Source: CBDDHT01 sp965227905
GTDB taxonomy: Bacteria; Pseudomonadota; Alphaproteobacteria; Rhizobiales; Methyloligellaceae
Direction of reading: 5' to 3'
Length of the DNA: 64,000 nucleotides
Assembly (NCBI GenBank): GCA_965227905.1
Contig: OZ245780.1
Location: forward strand, 1,178,001 to 1,242,000
Shown: one piece after another, positions 35,120 through 43,982 of the stretch
How the letters are laid out: every line of letters starts with the position of its first letter
How positions within the stretch are numbered: the stretch's first letter is position 1
The notes under the pieces: generated by a model
What the model saw: the letters and a program-made list of their open reading frames with translations, nothing else
What the model was told of the DNA's origin: nothing
The model's database searches: none
Translations under genes and position numbers: made by a program

Positions 35120-35304
35120 TGGCCAGATGCGTTGTTGGTGCCTTCCTATGCAATGCTGAAAACAATCGTTGTTTCAAAAGCTTGTGTGGCCTCCATCTGT
35201 TTTCATGATTGAAGCATTGAAACTAACAATTTGAACTGTCAGTGCATGCGGCCATCTATGGGGCTTGCCAAAGAGCGCAAATTCTCGTGGGTGGAGACGA
35301 CTGC

Positions 35305-37755
35305 ATGACGGGCCGAGAGCTGCCGAGCCAAGCCGAGATTGTCATTATCGGGGGAGGTATTGTCGGCTGCAGTATCGCCTATCACCTGACAAAGCTCGGT
35401 CGTACCGATGTGGTCCTGTTGGAGCAGGGGAGTCTCAGCGGTGGAACCACGTGGCATGCAGCGGGACTTGTGGGCCAATTGCGCTCGCAAGAGAGCATGA
35501 CACGGCTGATCCGCACATCGACAGAGCTCTATGCCGCGCTCGAGGAAGAGACAGGGCAGGCGACGGGCTGGAAACAATGCGGCAGCCTGGCGATTGCGCG
35601 CACGCCCGACCGCATGACGGTTCTCAAACGGACGGCGGCCAAAGCGCGTGCCTATGGTGTCGAGGCAGAACTGGTGTCGGCGGACGAAGCCGCAAAACTG
35701 TGGCCGGTCATGCAGATTGACGATGTTGTCGGCGGTGTCTGGCTGCCGGGAGATGGCAAAGCCAATCCAAGCGATTTGACACAAGCGCTTGCCAAAGGTG
35801 CCAAACAGCGCGGCGCGCGGATCTTCGAGAAGACACATGTGAAGAGCGTGACAACTGACAAAGGAGCGGTCACCGGCGTCGAGACCGTGAATGGATCGAT
35901 CAAAGCGAATACCGTCGTGATCGCTTGCGGACAGTGGTCACGGCAGGTGGGACGTGAATGCGGTGTGACCATACCGCTCTATTCCTGCGAGCATATGTAT
36001 ATCGTCACCAAGCAAATCGAAGGCGTCACACCTGACCTTCCATGTCTTCGTGATCCCGATGGCTACATCTATTTCAAGGAAGAGGTCGGCGGTCTGGTGA
36101 TGGGCGGTTTCGAGCCGGATGCCAAACCTTGGGACATGCCGCGGATCCCGGATGATTTTGAGTTTTCGCTGCTCGATGACGATTGGGACCAGTTCGAGAT
36201 CCTCATGGAGAATGCGATCCATCGCGTTCCTGCCTTGAACGAGACCGAAGTGAAGCAGTTCATCAATGGCCCTGAGAGTTTTACGCCCGACAATAATTTC
36301 ATCCTTGGCGAAGCACCTGAGGTCCGGAATGTGTTCGTGGCGGCCGGATTCAATTCCATGGGAATTGCCAGTGCGGGCGGAGCGGGCAAGGCCCTGGCCG
36401 AGTGGATTATCGAGGGCGCGCCGACGATGGACCTTTGGCCGGTCGACATTCGCCGGTTTGCCCGTTTCCATGGCAACGACAATTGGTTGAAAGGCCGGGT
36501 CAAGGAAACGTTAGGCCTGCACTACAAGATGCCCTGGCCGAACCGTGAATTCGAAAGCGCGCGTCCTCTTCGCCGTTCTCCGGTGTTTCATCGTCTTCAG
36601 GAATCCGGTGCCTGCTTTGGTTCAAAAATGGGCTGGGAGCGCCCGCTCTGGTTTGCGACCGGCGAGACTGCTCCGAGCATGGCGTATTCGTTCGGGCGCC
36701 AGAACTGGTTTCCAATGGCGCAAGTCGAACACGAGGCTGCGCGAAATGCTGTAGCGTTGTTCGATCTATCGTCATTTTCAAAACTGCTGGTTCAAGGCCG
36801 CGATGCGGAGGCGGCTCTGCAGCGATTGTGCGCAAACGATGTAGCCGTCGAGCCCGGGCGAAGTGTCTACACCGGCCTTTTGAACGATCGCGGTGGTTAT
36901 GAGTCCGATCTGACGGTCACGAGGTTTAACGAAAGAGCGTATCTGCTCGTTACCGGCTCGGCACAGGCGGTCCGCGATCGTCACTGGATCGAGGCGGGCA
37001 TCGGAGAGGATGCCGCTGCAACCGTGGCGGACATGACGTCGGCCTATGCGGTTTTCGCCGTGATGGGGCCGAACGCCCGCACACTGTTGTCGCGTCTGAC
37101 CAACGCCGATCTTGGGAACGACGCCTTTCCCTTTGGCACAATGCAGCAGATCGATCTCGGCTACGCCTCTGTTATGGCACTCCGCATGAGTTATGTCGGC
37201 GAGCTTGGTTGGGAACTCTATGTGCCAACCGAAATGGCTGTCGGTGTCTATGATGCTCTGATGAAGCAAGGCCAGGATCTCGGGATCGCGCAGGCCGGAT
37301 ACTACGCACTCGAGTCTCTCAGGGTTGAGAAGGGCTATCGGGCCTGGAGCCATGAGCTGTCTCCCGACGACACGCCATTACAGGCTGGCCTTGGATTTGC
37401 GGTTGCCTTTGACAAGTCATCGCCCTTTATCGGACGCGATGCCTTGTTACGGCAGCGCGATGCCGGTATAGACCGGCGCCTTCTGCTTTTTGCCTTGGAT
37501 GATCAAGATCCCGTTCTGTATGGCGGTGAATTGATTCTCCGTGACGGCGAACCGGTGGGCGATCTCCGCTCTGCCGCTTACGGTCACACGCTCGGGCGCG
37601 CCGTCGGTCTCGGTTATGTGCGATGCGATGGTATGGCCTCGGACACTGAGATTTTGTCAGGCAGATTTGAAATCGACCTTGCCGGTGCGAGGCTTGCGGC
37701 GACACCGCATTTGCGCTCGCCCTACGACCCGAATTCAGCACGGACAAAGGCTTAG
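35305..37755 (+). CDS. dimethylglycine/sarcosine dehydrogenase-like flavoprotein
   Basis: The 816-residue protein fuses a DAO-type FAD oxidoreductase domain (about residues 1-400) to a GcvT-like folate domain (about 420-810). The FAD motif IVIIGGGIVGCSIAYHL opens it, and GGTTWHAAGLVGQLR holds the His that binds FAD covalently in dimethylglycine and sarcosine dehydrogenases. Such enzymes demethylate N-methylamines and pass the methyl group to tetrahydrofolate. The ATG at 35305 follows a GGAGAC. It starts 185 bases after the iron alcohol dehydrogenase gene, with a TGAAA-N10-TTTCA inverted repeat at 35157-35176 between them, so it may be separately controlled. The true substrate is not known. 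Confidence 0.85.
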   Translation: MTGRELPSQAEIVIIGGGIVGCSIAYHLTKLGRTDVVLLEQGSLSGGTTWHAAGLVGQLRSQESMTRLIRTSTELYAALEEETGQATGWKQCGSLAIARTPDRMTVLKRTAAKARAYGVEAELVSADEAAKLWPVMQIDDVVGGVWLPGDGKANPSDLTQALAKGAKQRGARIFEKTHVKSVTTDKGAVTGVETVNGSIKANTVVIACGQWSRQVGRECGVTIPLYSCEHMYIVTKQIEGVTPDLPCLRDPDGYIYFKEEVGGLVMGGFEPDAKPWDMPRIPDDFEFSLLDDDWDQFEILMENAIHRVPALNETEVKQFINGPESFTPDNNFILGEAPEVRNVFVAAGFNSMGIASAGGAGKALAEWIIEGAPTMDLWPVDIRRFARFHGNDNWLKGRVKETLGLHYKMPWPNREFESARPLRRSPVFHRLQESGACFGSKMGWERPLWFATGETAPSMAYSFGRQNWFPMAQVEHEAARNAVALFDLSSFSKLLVQGRDAEAALQRLCANDVAVEPGRSVYTGLLNDRGGYESDLTVTRFNERAYLLVTGSAQAVRDRHWIEAGIGEDAAATVADMTSAYAVFAVMGPNARTLLSRLTNADLGNDAFPFGTMQQIDLGYASVMALRMSYVGELGWELYVPTEMAVGVYDALMKQGQDLGIAQAGYYALESLRVEKGYRAWSHELSPDDTPLQAGLGFAVAFDKSSPFIGRDALLRQRDAGIDRRLLLFALDDQDPVLYGGELILRDGEPVGDLRSAAYGHTLGRAVGLGYVRCDGMASDTEILSGRFEIDLAGARLAATPHLRSPYDPNSARTKA

Positions 37756-38032
37756 GTCTCCGAATTTTTCGACCAGGATGTTCTGGAGTCGATACTTCAG
37801 ATTCACCTCGGAACATGAACATGACTGTCAATATGAGGCTTGGTGCTGTATCTCTTCGATCCGTTCATCAAAACTCTATTGGTTAACAAGGTGGCCCGTC
37901 GCAGTCAGCATTTCGACATATTGCGACCTCGTCTTGCCTATTGAATGCCGTTGAGTTTTCAACGGTCGGACGCGCAGGTCATATTGATTGATCGTGTGAT
38001 CCACCAAGACACGATATTTGAGTGGTAACACC

Positions 38033-39730
38033 ATGACAGGTACGGAGATTCTGGTAACCGCACTCGGAGGCATTACGCTCCTCTTATGGGGTTGCCGTAT
38101 GGTGCGGACCGGCGTCATACGGGCCTATGGCTCCGAGCTACAGCGCTTTATCGGAAGTTGGTCCGGTAATCGCATCAAAGCGGCAGTCGCAGGGGCGGCT
38201 GTCGGCACGGCGTTGCAGAGTTCGACAGCAACAGCTTTGCTCGTCAGCGCGTTTGTTGGTCAAGGTGCGATTGCAGCGACCGCGGCCCTTGCCGTCATGC
38301 TCGGTGCCGATCTTGGATCGGCGATCGCCGCATCGATCTTCTCGTCGGGCATATCGGCGGCTTGGCCGGTTTTGGCATTCGGCGGTTATGTGATCCATTC
38401 GGCCTACGACGGCCGCAATGTGCGCGTGAAAAACCTCGGCCGCATATTGCTGGGCCTGGGACTTCTGTTCCTCGGATTACGTATTATCGGGACGGCTTCT
38501 GCAGATTTGTCGGCAAGTCCGATCGTGATGCAGATCATTAGTGCCGCATCCAACGAACCGGTTCTGGCGCTTCTGCTTGGAGCTGCGCTGACCTGGATCG
38601 CCTATTCCAGCATTGCCATCGTCCTGCTCGCCGTCGCTCTTGCCGGCGCCGGTGGTGTGTCGGCAGAGCATCTGTTTCCAATGCTACTCGGTGTCAATAT
38701 CGGCGCGGCTTTGCCGGCATTGAGTGCGACGTTGGGTGAGCCTTCGGCCGTGCGCAGAATTCCACTTGGCAACCTGTTGTTCCGCATCTGTGGTGTCGTG
38801 GCCGCCCTGCCGTTCTTGACGCCGGCGACGGAACTGATCGTCAGCCTGACAGCTAATGCCGCACATCAGGTCGTTCTATTCCACCTGGCATTCAATACGA
38901 TTCTCTGTGTTGTTTTTGTCGGTCTGACGGGGCCGGCGGCGTGGTGCACGCGGCAACTTCTACCGGATCCGGTTGACACGGAAACGGCAATTGGTCCGCG
39001 TTTCCTCGACGTTGCATTTCTTGAAACACCGGCAGCGGCGCTTGCCGCCGCATCGCGTGAGACGCTTCGGATTGGCGATCTGATCGAGGAGATGCTCGCG
39101 AAGACTATGCAGGTCTTTGAAACCGACGACCGGCAGTTGCAGGCCGAGGTCGTTGCTCTCGATGATCAGGTCGATGAACTCAACGAGGCGGTCAAACTCT
39201 ATCTGACCCGGTTGATGCGCGACGAACTGACCGAAGAAGACAGCGAACGGGCCGTGGATATCCTGAACTTCACGACCAATCTTGAGCATGTCGGAGACAT
39301 TGTCGACATGAACCTGATGGAGCTGGCCGACAAGAAGCGGAAGCACAGGCTCCAGTTTCCCGATCAGGGATTGGCTGAACTCCGCACTATGCATGCGCGC
39401 GTCATGGACACGCTGCATGTGTCACTGAACGTTTTTATGTCGCAACAAGCCGATAGTGCTCGCGATCTCATTGCGCGAAAGAGCGAGCTGCGTTCACTGG
39501 AACTTGAAGGTATGGAAAAGCATATCGAGCGGTTAACGTCCGGTCAGGTTGAAACGCTGGTGACGAGTGCCATCCATGTCGATGTGATCCGGGATTTCAA
39601 ACGGATCAATTCCCATCTCACGTCTGTCGCCTATCCGGTTTTGGAACGGGCCGGAGAACTTAGACAGACCCGTCTGAAAAAGAAGTCTGAACGGCAGATC
39701 AAGGTTCGTCCCGTCGTTCGGTCTTCCTAA
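38033..39730 (+). CDS. Na/Pi cotransporter family protein with PhoU-like domain
   Basis: The 565-residue protein has an N-terminal membrane domain of two repeats, each with the sodium-phosphate signature (TALQSSTATALLVSAF; the second repeat around LTWIAYSSIAIVLLAVALAG), followed by a cytosolic PhoU-like helical domain (about residues 340-560). It probably moves phosphate with sodium, in or out depending on conditions. The ATG at 38033 is preferred to a TTG at 38018. It sits between the amino-alcohol-like cluster and the phosphonate island, which both could liberate phosphate. Confidence 0.9.
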   Translation: MTGTEILVTALGGITLLLWGCRMVRTGVIRAYGSELQRFIGSWSGNRIKAAVAGAAVGTALQSSTATALLVSAFVGQGAIAATAALAVMLGADLGSAIAASIFSSGISAAWPVLAFGGYVIHSAYDGRNVRVKNLGRILLGLGLLFLGLRIIGTASADLSASPIVMQIISAASNEPVLALLLGAALTWIAYSSIAIVLLAVALAGAGGVSAEHLFPMLLGVNIGAALPALSATLGEPSAVRRIPLGNLLFRICGVVAALPFLTPATELIVSLTANAAHQVVLFHLAFNTILCVVFVGLTGPAAWCTRQLLPDPVDTETAIGPRFLDVAFLETPAAALAAASRETLRIGDLIEEMLAKTMQVFETDDRQLQAEVVALDDQVDELNEAVKLYLTRLMRDELTEEDSERAVDILNFTTNLEHVGDIVDMNLMELADKKRKHRLQFPDQGLAELRTMHARVMDTLHVSLNVFMSQQADSARDLIARKSELRSLELEGMEKHIERLTSGQVETLVTSAIHVDVIRDFKRINSHLTSVAYPVLERAGELRQTRLKKKSERQIKVRPVVRSS

Positions 39731-39732
39731 AA

Positions 39733-39978
39733 CTAGCTTTTCGGGCTGTCGGCCGCCTTGTCGATAGACACCGTATCGTCGCCATTGAAGTCGGCAATGC
39801 CATGACTGACGGCATAACAGGCTAGCCGGACATATTTCGGGATCATGACGCTGGTCCCGTTTCGCTCACCTTTTTCGTAGTATTGAATCATCCGCTTTTT
39901 CAGGCCGAGGAGATCGGCCGCGTCTTTTTGCTTTAGGCCAAGGGAACGGCGCCATTGGCGGAACTGTTTCGGGCTCAT
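39733..39978 (-). CDS. small XRE-family DNA-binding regulator
   Basis: The 81-residue protein is a helix-turn-helix of the Cro/C1 type: MSPKQFRQWRRSLGLKQKDAADLLGLKKRMIQYYEKGER, with a short C-terminal extension (IADFNGDDTVSIDKAADSPKS). The ATG at 39978 has the RBS AAGGAAG; an upstream GTG would add five residues. It faces three regularly spaced palindromes (40037-40114) and a 50-residue ORF on the other strand, so it is probably the repressor of that promoter and perhaps of itself. Confidence 0.85.
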   Translation of the reverse strand: MSPKQFRQWRRSLGLKQKDAADLLGLKKRMIQYYEKGERNGTSVMIPKYVRLACYAVSHGIADFNGDDTVSIDKAADSPKS

Positions 39979-40036
39979 CTTCGCTTCCTTCACCCCGCTG
40001 ACTAGGTGCTAAGCGATCTCTCTCGTTTGCATGAAA

Positions 40037-40114
40037 GCGCACAGATTGCGCGTTTCCTCTTGACGAATGCGCACACAGTGCACATATTGTCAATCAGAAA
40101 CGCACTCAGTGCGT
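40037..40114. promoter_or_regulatory. three phased palindromic operator sites with embedded promoter
   Basis: Three related 15-base sites lie at 40037-40051 (GCGCACAGATTGCGC), 40069-40083 (GCGCACACAGTGCAC) and 40100-40114 (ACGCACTCAGTGCGT, a perfect 7-1-7 palindrome). Their centres are 32 and 31 bases apart, three helical turns, so bound proteins would face the same side. A plus-strand promoter, TTGACG (40060-40065) with 17 bases to CATATT (40083-40088), has the middle site in its spacer. The likely binder is the XRE protein at 39733-39978. Confidence 0.65.
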
Positions 40115-40170
40115 AATTTCACCCCGTCTGATGCCACGCTGTCGGACGAATTTCAAGGAGGCTGATCACG

Positions 40171-40323
40171 ATGCAGATCCAGCTAATTCTCGCTCGCAAT
40201 GCCCTCGGGAATATGGAAATCAGCATGGATCGTCATGCTGACCTGCAATGCAAACTCGGAAACTGGCGGAGCCGACTTGCTGCGGCGTCGGACCAGGTCA
40301 TATCCCATCTGAGGTGGAAATAG
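40171..40323 (+). CDS. 50-residue ORF downstream of the phased operators
   Basis: An ATG at 40171 preceded by AAGGAGG (40155-40161) opens a 50-codon frame ending TAG at 40323; the product begins MQIQLILARNALGNMEISMD and ends VISHLRWK. It is amphipathic, with one cysteine and three tryptophan or basic-rich patches near the C-terminus, and has no recognised family. The ideal ribosome-binding site and the operator-controlled promoter 76 bases upstream support it as a real gene. It could be the effector or toxin partner of the XRE regulator, a leader peptide for the next gene, or unrelated. Confidence 0.45.
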   Translation: MQIQLILARNALGNMEISMDRHADLQCKLGNWRSRLAAASDQVISHLRWK

Positions 40324-40358
40324 CCGGAAACAGTGCAAGACCTGAAGTGAGGCCACTC

Positions 40359-40772
40359 ATGATGCGCACGCCGGGACTTCTCATCGTGCTTGCAGCTTGC
40401 TTGCTTGCATTGCCCGCTAGGGCGGGTGTGTTCGAGGCCCAAGAATTTTGGAAGAAGCTGCACACATATGAACGAACGGCTCTGAAAGATTATCGGAGCC
40501 GAAATGCGCAGCCCTCCGTTCTCAGCAGAAGTGGTGAGATCTGGGAACTGCAATCCTCGGTGAGGCTGGAAAGCAAATTCTCGGTGTGTGCATCAGCCGC
40601 TCAAAAGCTCTCCCAAATGGTATCGAGCGCATATTACGACTCAACGATGGGCCGTATTCCAGAGGACTGGTACTACTTCTCCACCCGCTATCAGAAGGAA
40701 CGGCTTGAATGCTTGGAGGCGATCGGCCTCAACAAGGAAAGCTATCCATTGCCATGGTGGTTCGGGCTGTAA
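40359..40772 (+). CDS. small exported protein of unknown function
   Basis: The 137-residue product has a clear signal peptide, MMRTPGLLIVLAACLLALPARA, predicted to be cut before GVFEAQEF. The mature 115 residues are rich in aromatic and charged residues, with two cysteines that could pair (FSVCASAAQ and ERLECLEA). The ATG at 40359 is chosen because it gives the signal peptide at the N-terminus. It starts 35 bases after the 50-residue ORF and may be co-transcribed with it from the phased-operator promoter. It converges with the EamA gene. I do not recognise the family. Confidence 0.6.
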   Translation: MMRTPGLLIVLAACLLALPARAGVFEAQEFWKKLHTYERTALKDYRSRNAQPSVLSRSGEIWELQSSVRLESKFSVCASAAQKLSQMVSSAYYDSTMGRIPEDWYYFSTRYQKERLECLEAIGLNKESYPLPWWFGL

Positions 40773-40775
40773 CAG

Positions 40776-41648
40776 CTAGCCTGTAGCAACAACTACGACA
40801 ATCCCCAAAGCCAATAGGGATGCGGCGATAAGTCGGCGGAGGATTGCACCTTCGCGGAGGAAATATCCTCCAAGAATAACGGAAAGCGGAATCGAGGCTT
40901 GGCGCACTGATGTTACCGCAGCGACTTCTCCGCCCATCTGATAGGCCATCAGAATGAGATAGTAAGACGAATAGGCCAGGATGCCCGGCACAATGATCCA
41001 TGCGATTCCTGTAGCCGTCATCACTGGACGCTTTTGTGTTTCGGCAGGTCGGTGTCTGAGATAGAGCACTGCAAAGAGCGGAACGAGCATGCCTTCGATC
41101 CAAAACATCTGAACCTGCGGGCTGATCGATTGCATGAGATGCGCGTCGGCAAGTGAATAGATCCCCGTGCCAACCATAGCCAGCAAGGCAAAGCCGAGTG
41201 TCAGGGGGTCTTCTAGAAAATGTGTGCCACGGCGATAGAGAAGCAGGAATCCACCTGCGACAGCCAGTCCGATTCCCGCAATGGTGAGCCATGCATATTG
41301 CTGTCCGAGAAAGAGAACGCTCACGACCACGATGAAAACCGGCGATGCCCTGATGATCGGATAGTAGGTCGAGAGATCACCCCGCCGAAGGGTAGCCGTC
41401 AGGCAAATGCCATAGATAACCTGACCGCACCAGGAGACGAGCAGCAATGGCCAGAGAAGCCACGCGGCCATGAAATCGTCGCCTGCGAGCAAGCCGTGGA
41501 TGAGGCCGCAGATTGAGAGCGTGGCTGTCAGCACAAGATAGCCGAGGCGCGGATCGCCACTCTTCTTGAGCAGCATATTCCATATGGGATGCAGTCCGGC
41601 TGAAATGAGCACAAGCCCTGCGATCAGGGGCGTCATGCCAGGTTCCAT
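40776..41648 (-). CDS. EamA/DMT family transporter
   Basis: The 290-residue protein has ten hydrophobic segments in two halves, each starting like an EamA domain (GLHPIWNMLLKKSG in the first; SLADAHLMQSISPQVQMFWIEG in the second). Such inner-membrane proteins export or import small metabolites. Its ATG directly follows the stop of the LysR gene (TGAATG), so the two are one operon. The divergent 2-aminoethylphosphonate-type importer suggests a role with phosphonates or their products, for example exporting an intermediate or amine, but that is inference from position. Confidence 0.85.
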   Translation of the reverse strand: MEPGMTPLIAGLVLISAGLHPIWNMLLKKSGDPRLGYLVLTATLSICGLIHGLLAGDDFMAAWLLWPLLLVSWCGQVIYGICLTATLRRGDLSTYYPIIRASPVFIVVVSVLFLGQQYAWLTIAGIGLAVAGGFLLLYRRGTHFLEDPLTLGFALLAMVGTGIYSLADAHLMQSISPQVQMFWIEGMLVPLFAVLYLRHRPAETQKRPVMTATGIAWIIVPGILAYSSYYLILMAYQMGGEVAAVTSVRQASIPLSVILGGYFLREGAILRRLIAASLLALGIVVVVATG

Positions 41649-42524
41649 TCAGTCATTTGGGTCAAGCTGTATCGTTGCGAGCGCCCAAAAGGCTGCCACC
41701 GGCCCAATCTCGACTCGCTCTTTGAGGCAGACCAGGCTTTCGGTCATGCGATTCTTGCTGTCGCTGATTTCCAGCGCATGGAGCCGTGTATCGAATCCGA
41801 ATTCGGCCCGGGATACAACGCCGACGCCAATGCCGGCGGCAACGGCTTCGCGTGCGGCATCCCGCAGGTCAGCTTCCATGGCAATCTCATAGTCGAGCCC
41901 TTTGCCGCTAAGTTCCGTCTCCAGCGATGCCCGGGTCGAAGACCCTCTTTCGCGCATCACCAGCGGCTCGGTCGACAGTTCTTTCAGGGATATCTTTCGG
42001 CGATTGGACCAGTCATGGTCCTTGCTGACAAAAGCGACAAGCGGGTCGCTCCGCAGTGTCATTTGGAGGAGGCGATCATCATCGGAACGCTCGGGCAGTA
42101 CGGCGACGTCGGCCTCATAGTCTCTCAGCTTGGTAAGAACTTCGTCCGAATTCCCGATGCTGAGAGAGACCGAGATGCCTGGATAAGACTTTCGGAATGT
42201 TCGGATGAGTTCGATCAGATGCATAGGGGCATCGGCTGCAACGCGTAGTGTGCCTGTGCGGAGCGCATGACTCTCGGAAAGAAGCTCGATCGCCTCCTTC
42301 TCCAATTCGAACATGCGGCGCGTGACTTGAAAAAGCCGTTCGCCAATATCCGTCATGACGACCGTTCGTTTGCGTCGCTCGAACAGTCGCACATTGAACC
42401 AGGACTCCAGCTTCCGGACCTGATCGGAGATCGTCGGTTGCGAGAGATTCAGCTGTCTCGCAGCATTGGAGAAACCACCATGAAGGGCAACTGCATGAAA
42501 CGAGCGCAGCTGTGAATGATACAT
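41649..42524 (-). CDS. LysR family regulator of the 2-AEP importer
   Basis: The 291-residue protein has the LysR helix-turn-helix (YHSQLRSFHAVALHGGFSNAARQLNLSQPTISDQVRKLES) and an effector domain (about 95-290). It is similar along its length to the second LysR of the island (56597-57547), including SGVGVVSRAEFGFD against GIGVISRSEFAPH near the C-terminus, so the two are paralogs. It is divergent from the importer genes with an ATCAAAT/ATTTGAC motif between them, and is the likely 2-aminoethylphosphonate-responsive activator. The ATG at 42524 is used; a GTG lies two codons upstream. Confidence 0.9.
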   Translation of the reverse strand: MYHSQLRSFHAVALHGGFSNAARQLNLSQPTISDQVRKLESWFNVRLFERRKRTVVMTDIGERLFQVTRRMFELEKEAIELLSESHALRTGTLRVAADAPMHLIELIRTFRKSYPGISVSLSIGNSDEVLTKLRDYEADVAVLPERSDDDRLLQMTLRSDPLVAFVSKDHDWSNRRKISLKELSTEPLVMRERGSSTRASLETELSGKGLDYEIAMEADLRDAAREAVAAGIGVGVVSRAEFGFDTRLHALEISDSKNRMTESLVCLKERVEIGPVAAFWALATIQLDPND

Positions 42525-42544
42525 AGTCACAACCTATAGAAAGC

Positions 42545-42570
42545 ATCAAATTAGTCGATTTGACTGATGG
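42545..42570. promoter_or_regulatory. candidate LysR site in the 346-base importer/regulator region
   Basis: ATCAAAT (42545-42551) and ATTTGAC (42558-42564) form an imperfect dyad, and CGATTTGACTGATGG (42556-42570) matches the phnW upstream copy (48299-48313) at 13 of 15 bases. The rest of the 346-base gap between lysR and the binding-protein gene shows no gene. Confidence 0.55.
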
Positions 42571-42870
42571 TAGGCTTGCGGGTTCTCATTGGTCAAGGTG
42601 GGAGGTCCGGTCCGGCATCCCTGTCGTTTCGATTGAACAACTTCAGGAAAATGTGACATTGCTGTTACAATTGCCGGATAATCGTTCCGCCGACACCGTG
42701 CGCCCGAATCGTCTGCCGTGGCGCACAGTGGATGAAGATCGATCGAGGTCGTTTTTTTACTTGAGTGCTCGGTACGCATGGTGATCCCAACGGGTCGGGA
42801 GCTCGTTTTGTGTTGAATCCGGGATGATCCCGGGCCGGGGCCGAAGTCGGCCATGGGAAGGAGCAAGTGA

Positions 42871-43911
42871 ATGCAGCGTCGCTTTTTTAGAAATGTGAGT
42901 TTGTCGGCTCTTGCCGCAGTGATTGCAGGTACGATGGCCGTGAGAACGGCATCGGCTGAAGACCTCATCGTTTACACCGCCGTGGAGCCTGAAGAGCTTT
43001 CAGGTTTTGCCAAGGCATTTGAGTCCAAGCATCCGGGAATCAAGATCAAGTGGGTCCGCGATTCAACCGGCATCATGACCGCGAAATTGCTCGCCGAAGG
43101 CAAGAACACGAAAGCCGATATCGTTTGGGGGCTTGCCGCTACCAGCCTGCTGCTCTTGAAGGGTAAGGGCATGCTTGAGCCTTATGCGCCGGCCGGAGTG
43201 GACAAACTCGATCCGAAGTTCGTCGACGGCGACAAGCCACCGTCCTGGGTCGGACAGCGCGCATGGATCGCGTCGATTTGCTTCAATACCGCCGAAGCAA
43301 AGCGGCACAAGCTGCCTATGCCGACCTCCTGGGAAGATCTGACGAAGCCGGTCTACAAGGGCCACATCGTAATGCCGAACCCGAATTCGTCCGGCACAGG
43401 TTTTCTGGATGTCTCCAGCTGGATTCAGATGTGGGGCGATGAAAAAGCGTGGGGCTTTATGGACAAGCTGCACGCAAACATCGGCGTTTACACGCATTCG
43501 GGCTCCAAGCCCTGTAAAATGGCAGGCAAGGGCGAGTTCGCTGTCGGCGTTTCCTTCGCCTACAAAGGCGCACAGCTGAAGGCCAAAGGCGCACCGTTGG
43601 AAGTCATCGCACCGAAGGAAGGCGTTGGCTGGGACCTGGAGAGCTTCGCGGTCGTCAAAGGCGCAAAGAACATGGCAGCCGCCAAGAAGTTCGCCGACTG
43701 GTCGGTCGCGAAGGATACCAACGTGATGTACAACGAGGCCTATGCCGTCGTTGCCTATCCTGGCGTTGCCAAGCCCGTGAAGCATTTTCCCGAAACCTTG
43801 GGCAAGCTGATGATCAAGAACGATTTTCTGTGGGCCGCTGAGCACAGAAAAGAAATCTTGAAAAAGTGGCAGGACCGCTATGGTTCGAAGTCAGAGCCGA
43901 AGAAAAACTGA
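42871..43911 (+). CDS. phnS: 2-aminoethylphosphonate ABC transporter, periplasmic binding protein
   Basis: The 346-residue protein has a signal peptide (RNVSLSALAAVIAGTMAVRTASA, cut before EDLIVYTA) and the fold of iron/AEP-type binding proteins: EPEELSGFAKAFESKHPGIKIKWVRDSTGIMTAKLLAEG. It belongs to the group annotated as putative 2-aminoethylphosphonate (2-AEP) binding proteins (also called AepX). The context of a matching ATPase, a long permease, pbfA and phnW supports 2-AEP as its ligand. GGAAGGAG precedes the ATG. A hairpin after its stop probably raises its mRNA level relative to the ATPase and permease. Confidence 0.9.
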   Translation: MQRRFFRNVSLSALAAVIAGTMAVRTASAEDLIVYTAVEPEELSGFAKAFESKHPGIKIKWVRDSTGIMTAKLLAEGKNTKADIVWGLAATSLLLLKGKGMLEPYAPAGVDKLDPKFVDGDKPPSWVGQRAWIASICFNTAEAKRHKLPMPTSWEDLTKPVYKGHIVMPNPNSSGTGFLDVSSWIQMWGDEKAWGFMDKLHANIGVYTHSGSKPCKMAGKGEFAVGVSFAYKGAQLKAKGAPLEVIAPKEGVGWDLESFAVVKGAKNMAAAKKFADWSVAKDTNVMYNEAYAVVAYPGVAKPVKHFPETLGKLMIKNDFLWAAEHRKEILKKWQDRYGSKSEPKKN

Positions 43912-43929
43912 CGAACTGAACTAGACCAT

Positions 43930-43957
43930 GCCCCCGGCGAAGAGAATGCGCCGGGGG
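43930..43957 (+). terminator. intergenic hairpin after phnS
   Basis: A 9-base stem CCCCCGGCG (43931-43939) and CGCCGGGGG (43949-43957) with a 9-base loop lies 20 bases after the binding-protein stop. No T-run follows, so it is more likely an mRNA-stabilising or attenuating hairpin than a full terminator. Confidence 0.75.
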
Positions 43958-43982
43958 TAGCTATTCGAGATATGGCGGGCAG

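Noticed and set aside
40037..40114. A minus-strand promoter for the XRE gene, starting from TTGACA at 40088-40093.
   Set aside because: The -35 is perfect but no acceptable -10 lies 16 to 18 bases away, so its own promoter could not be placed.
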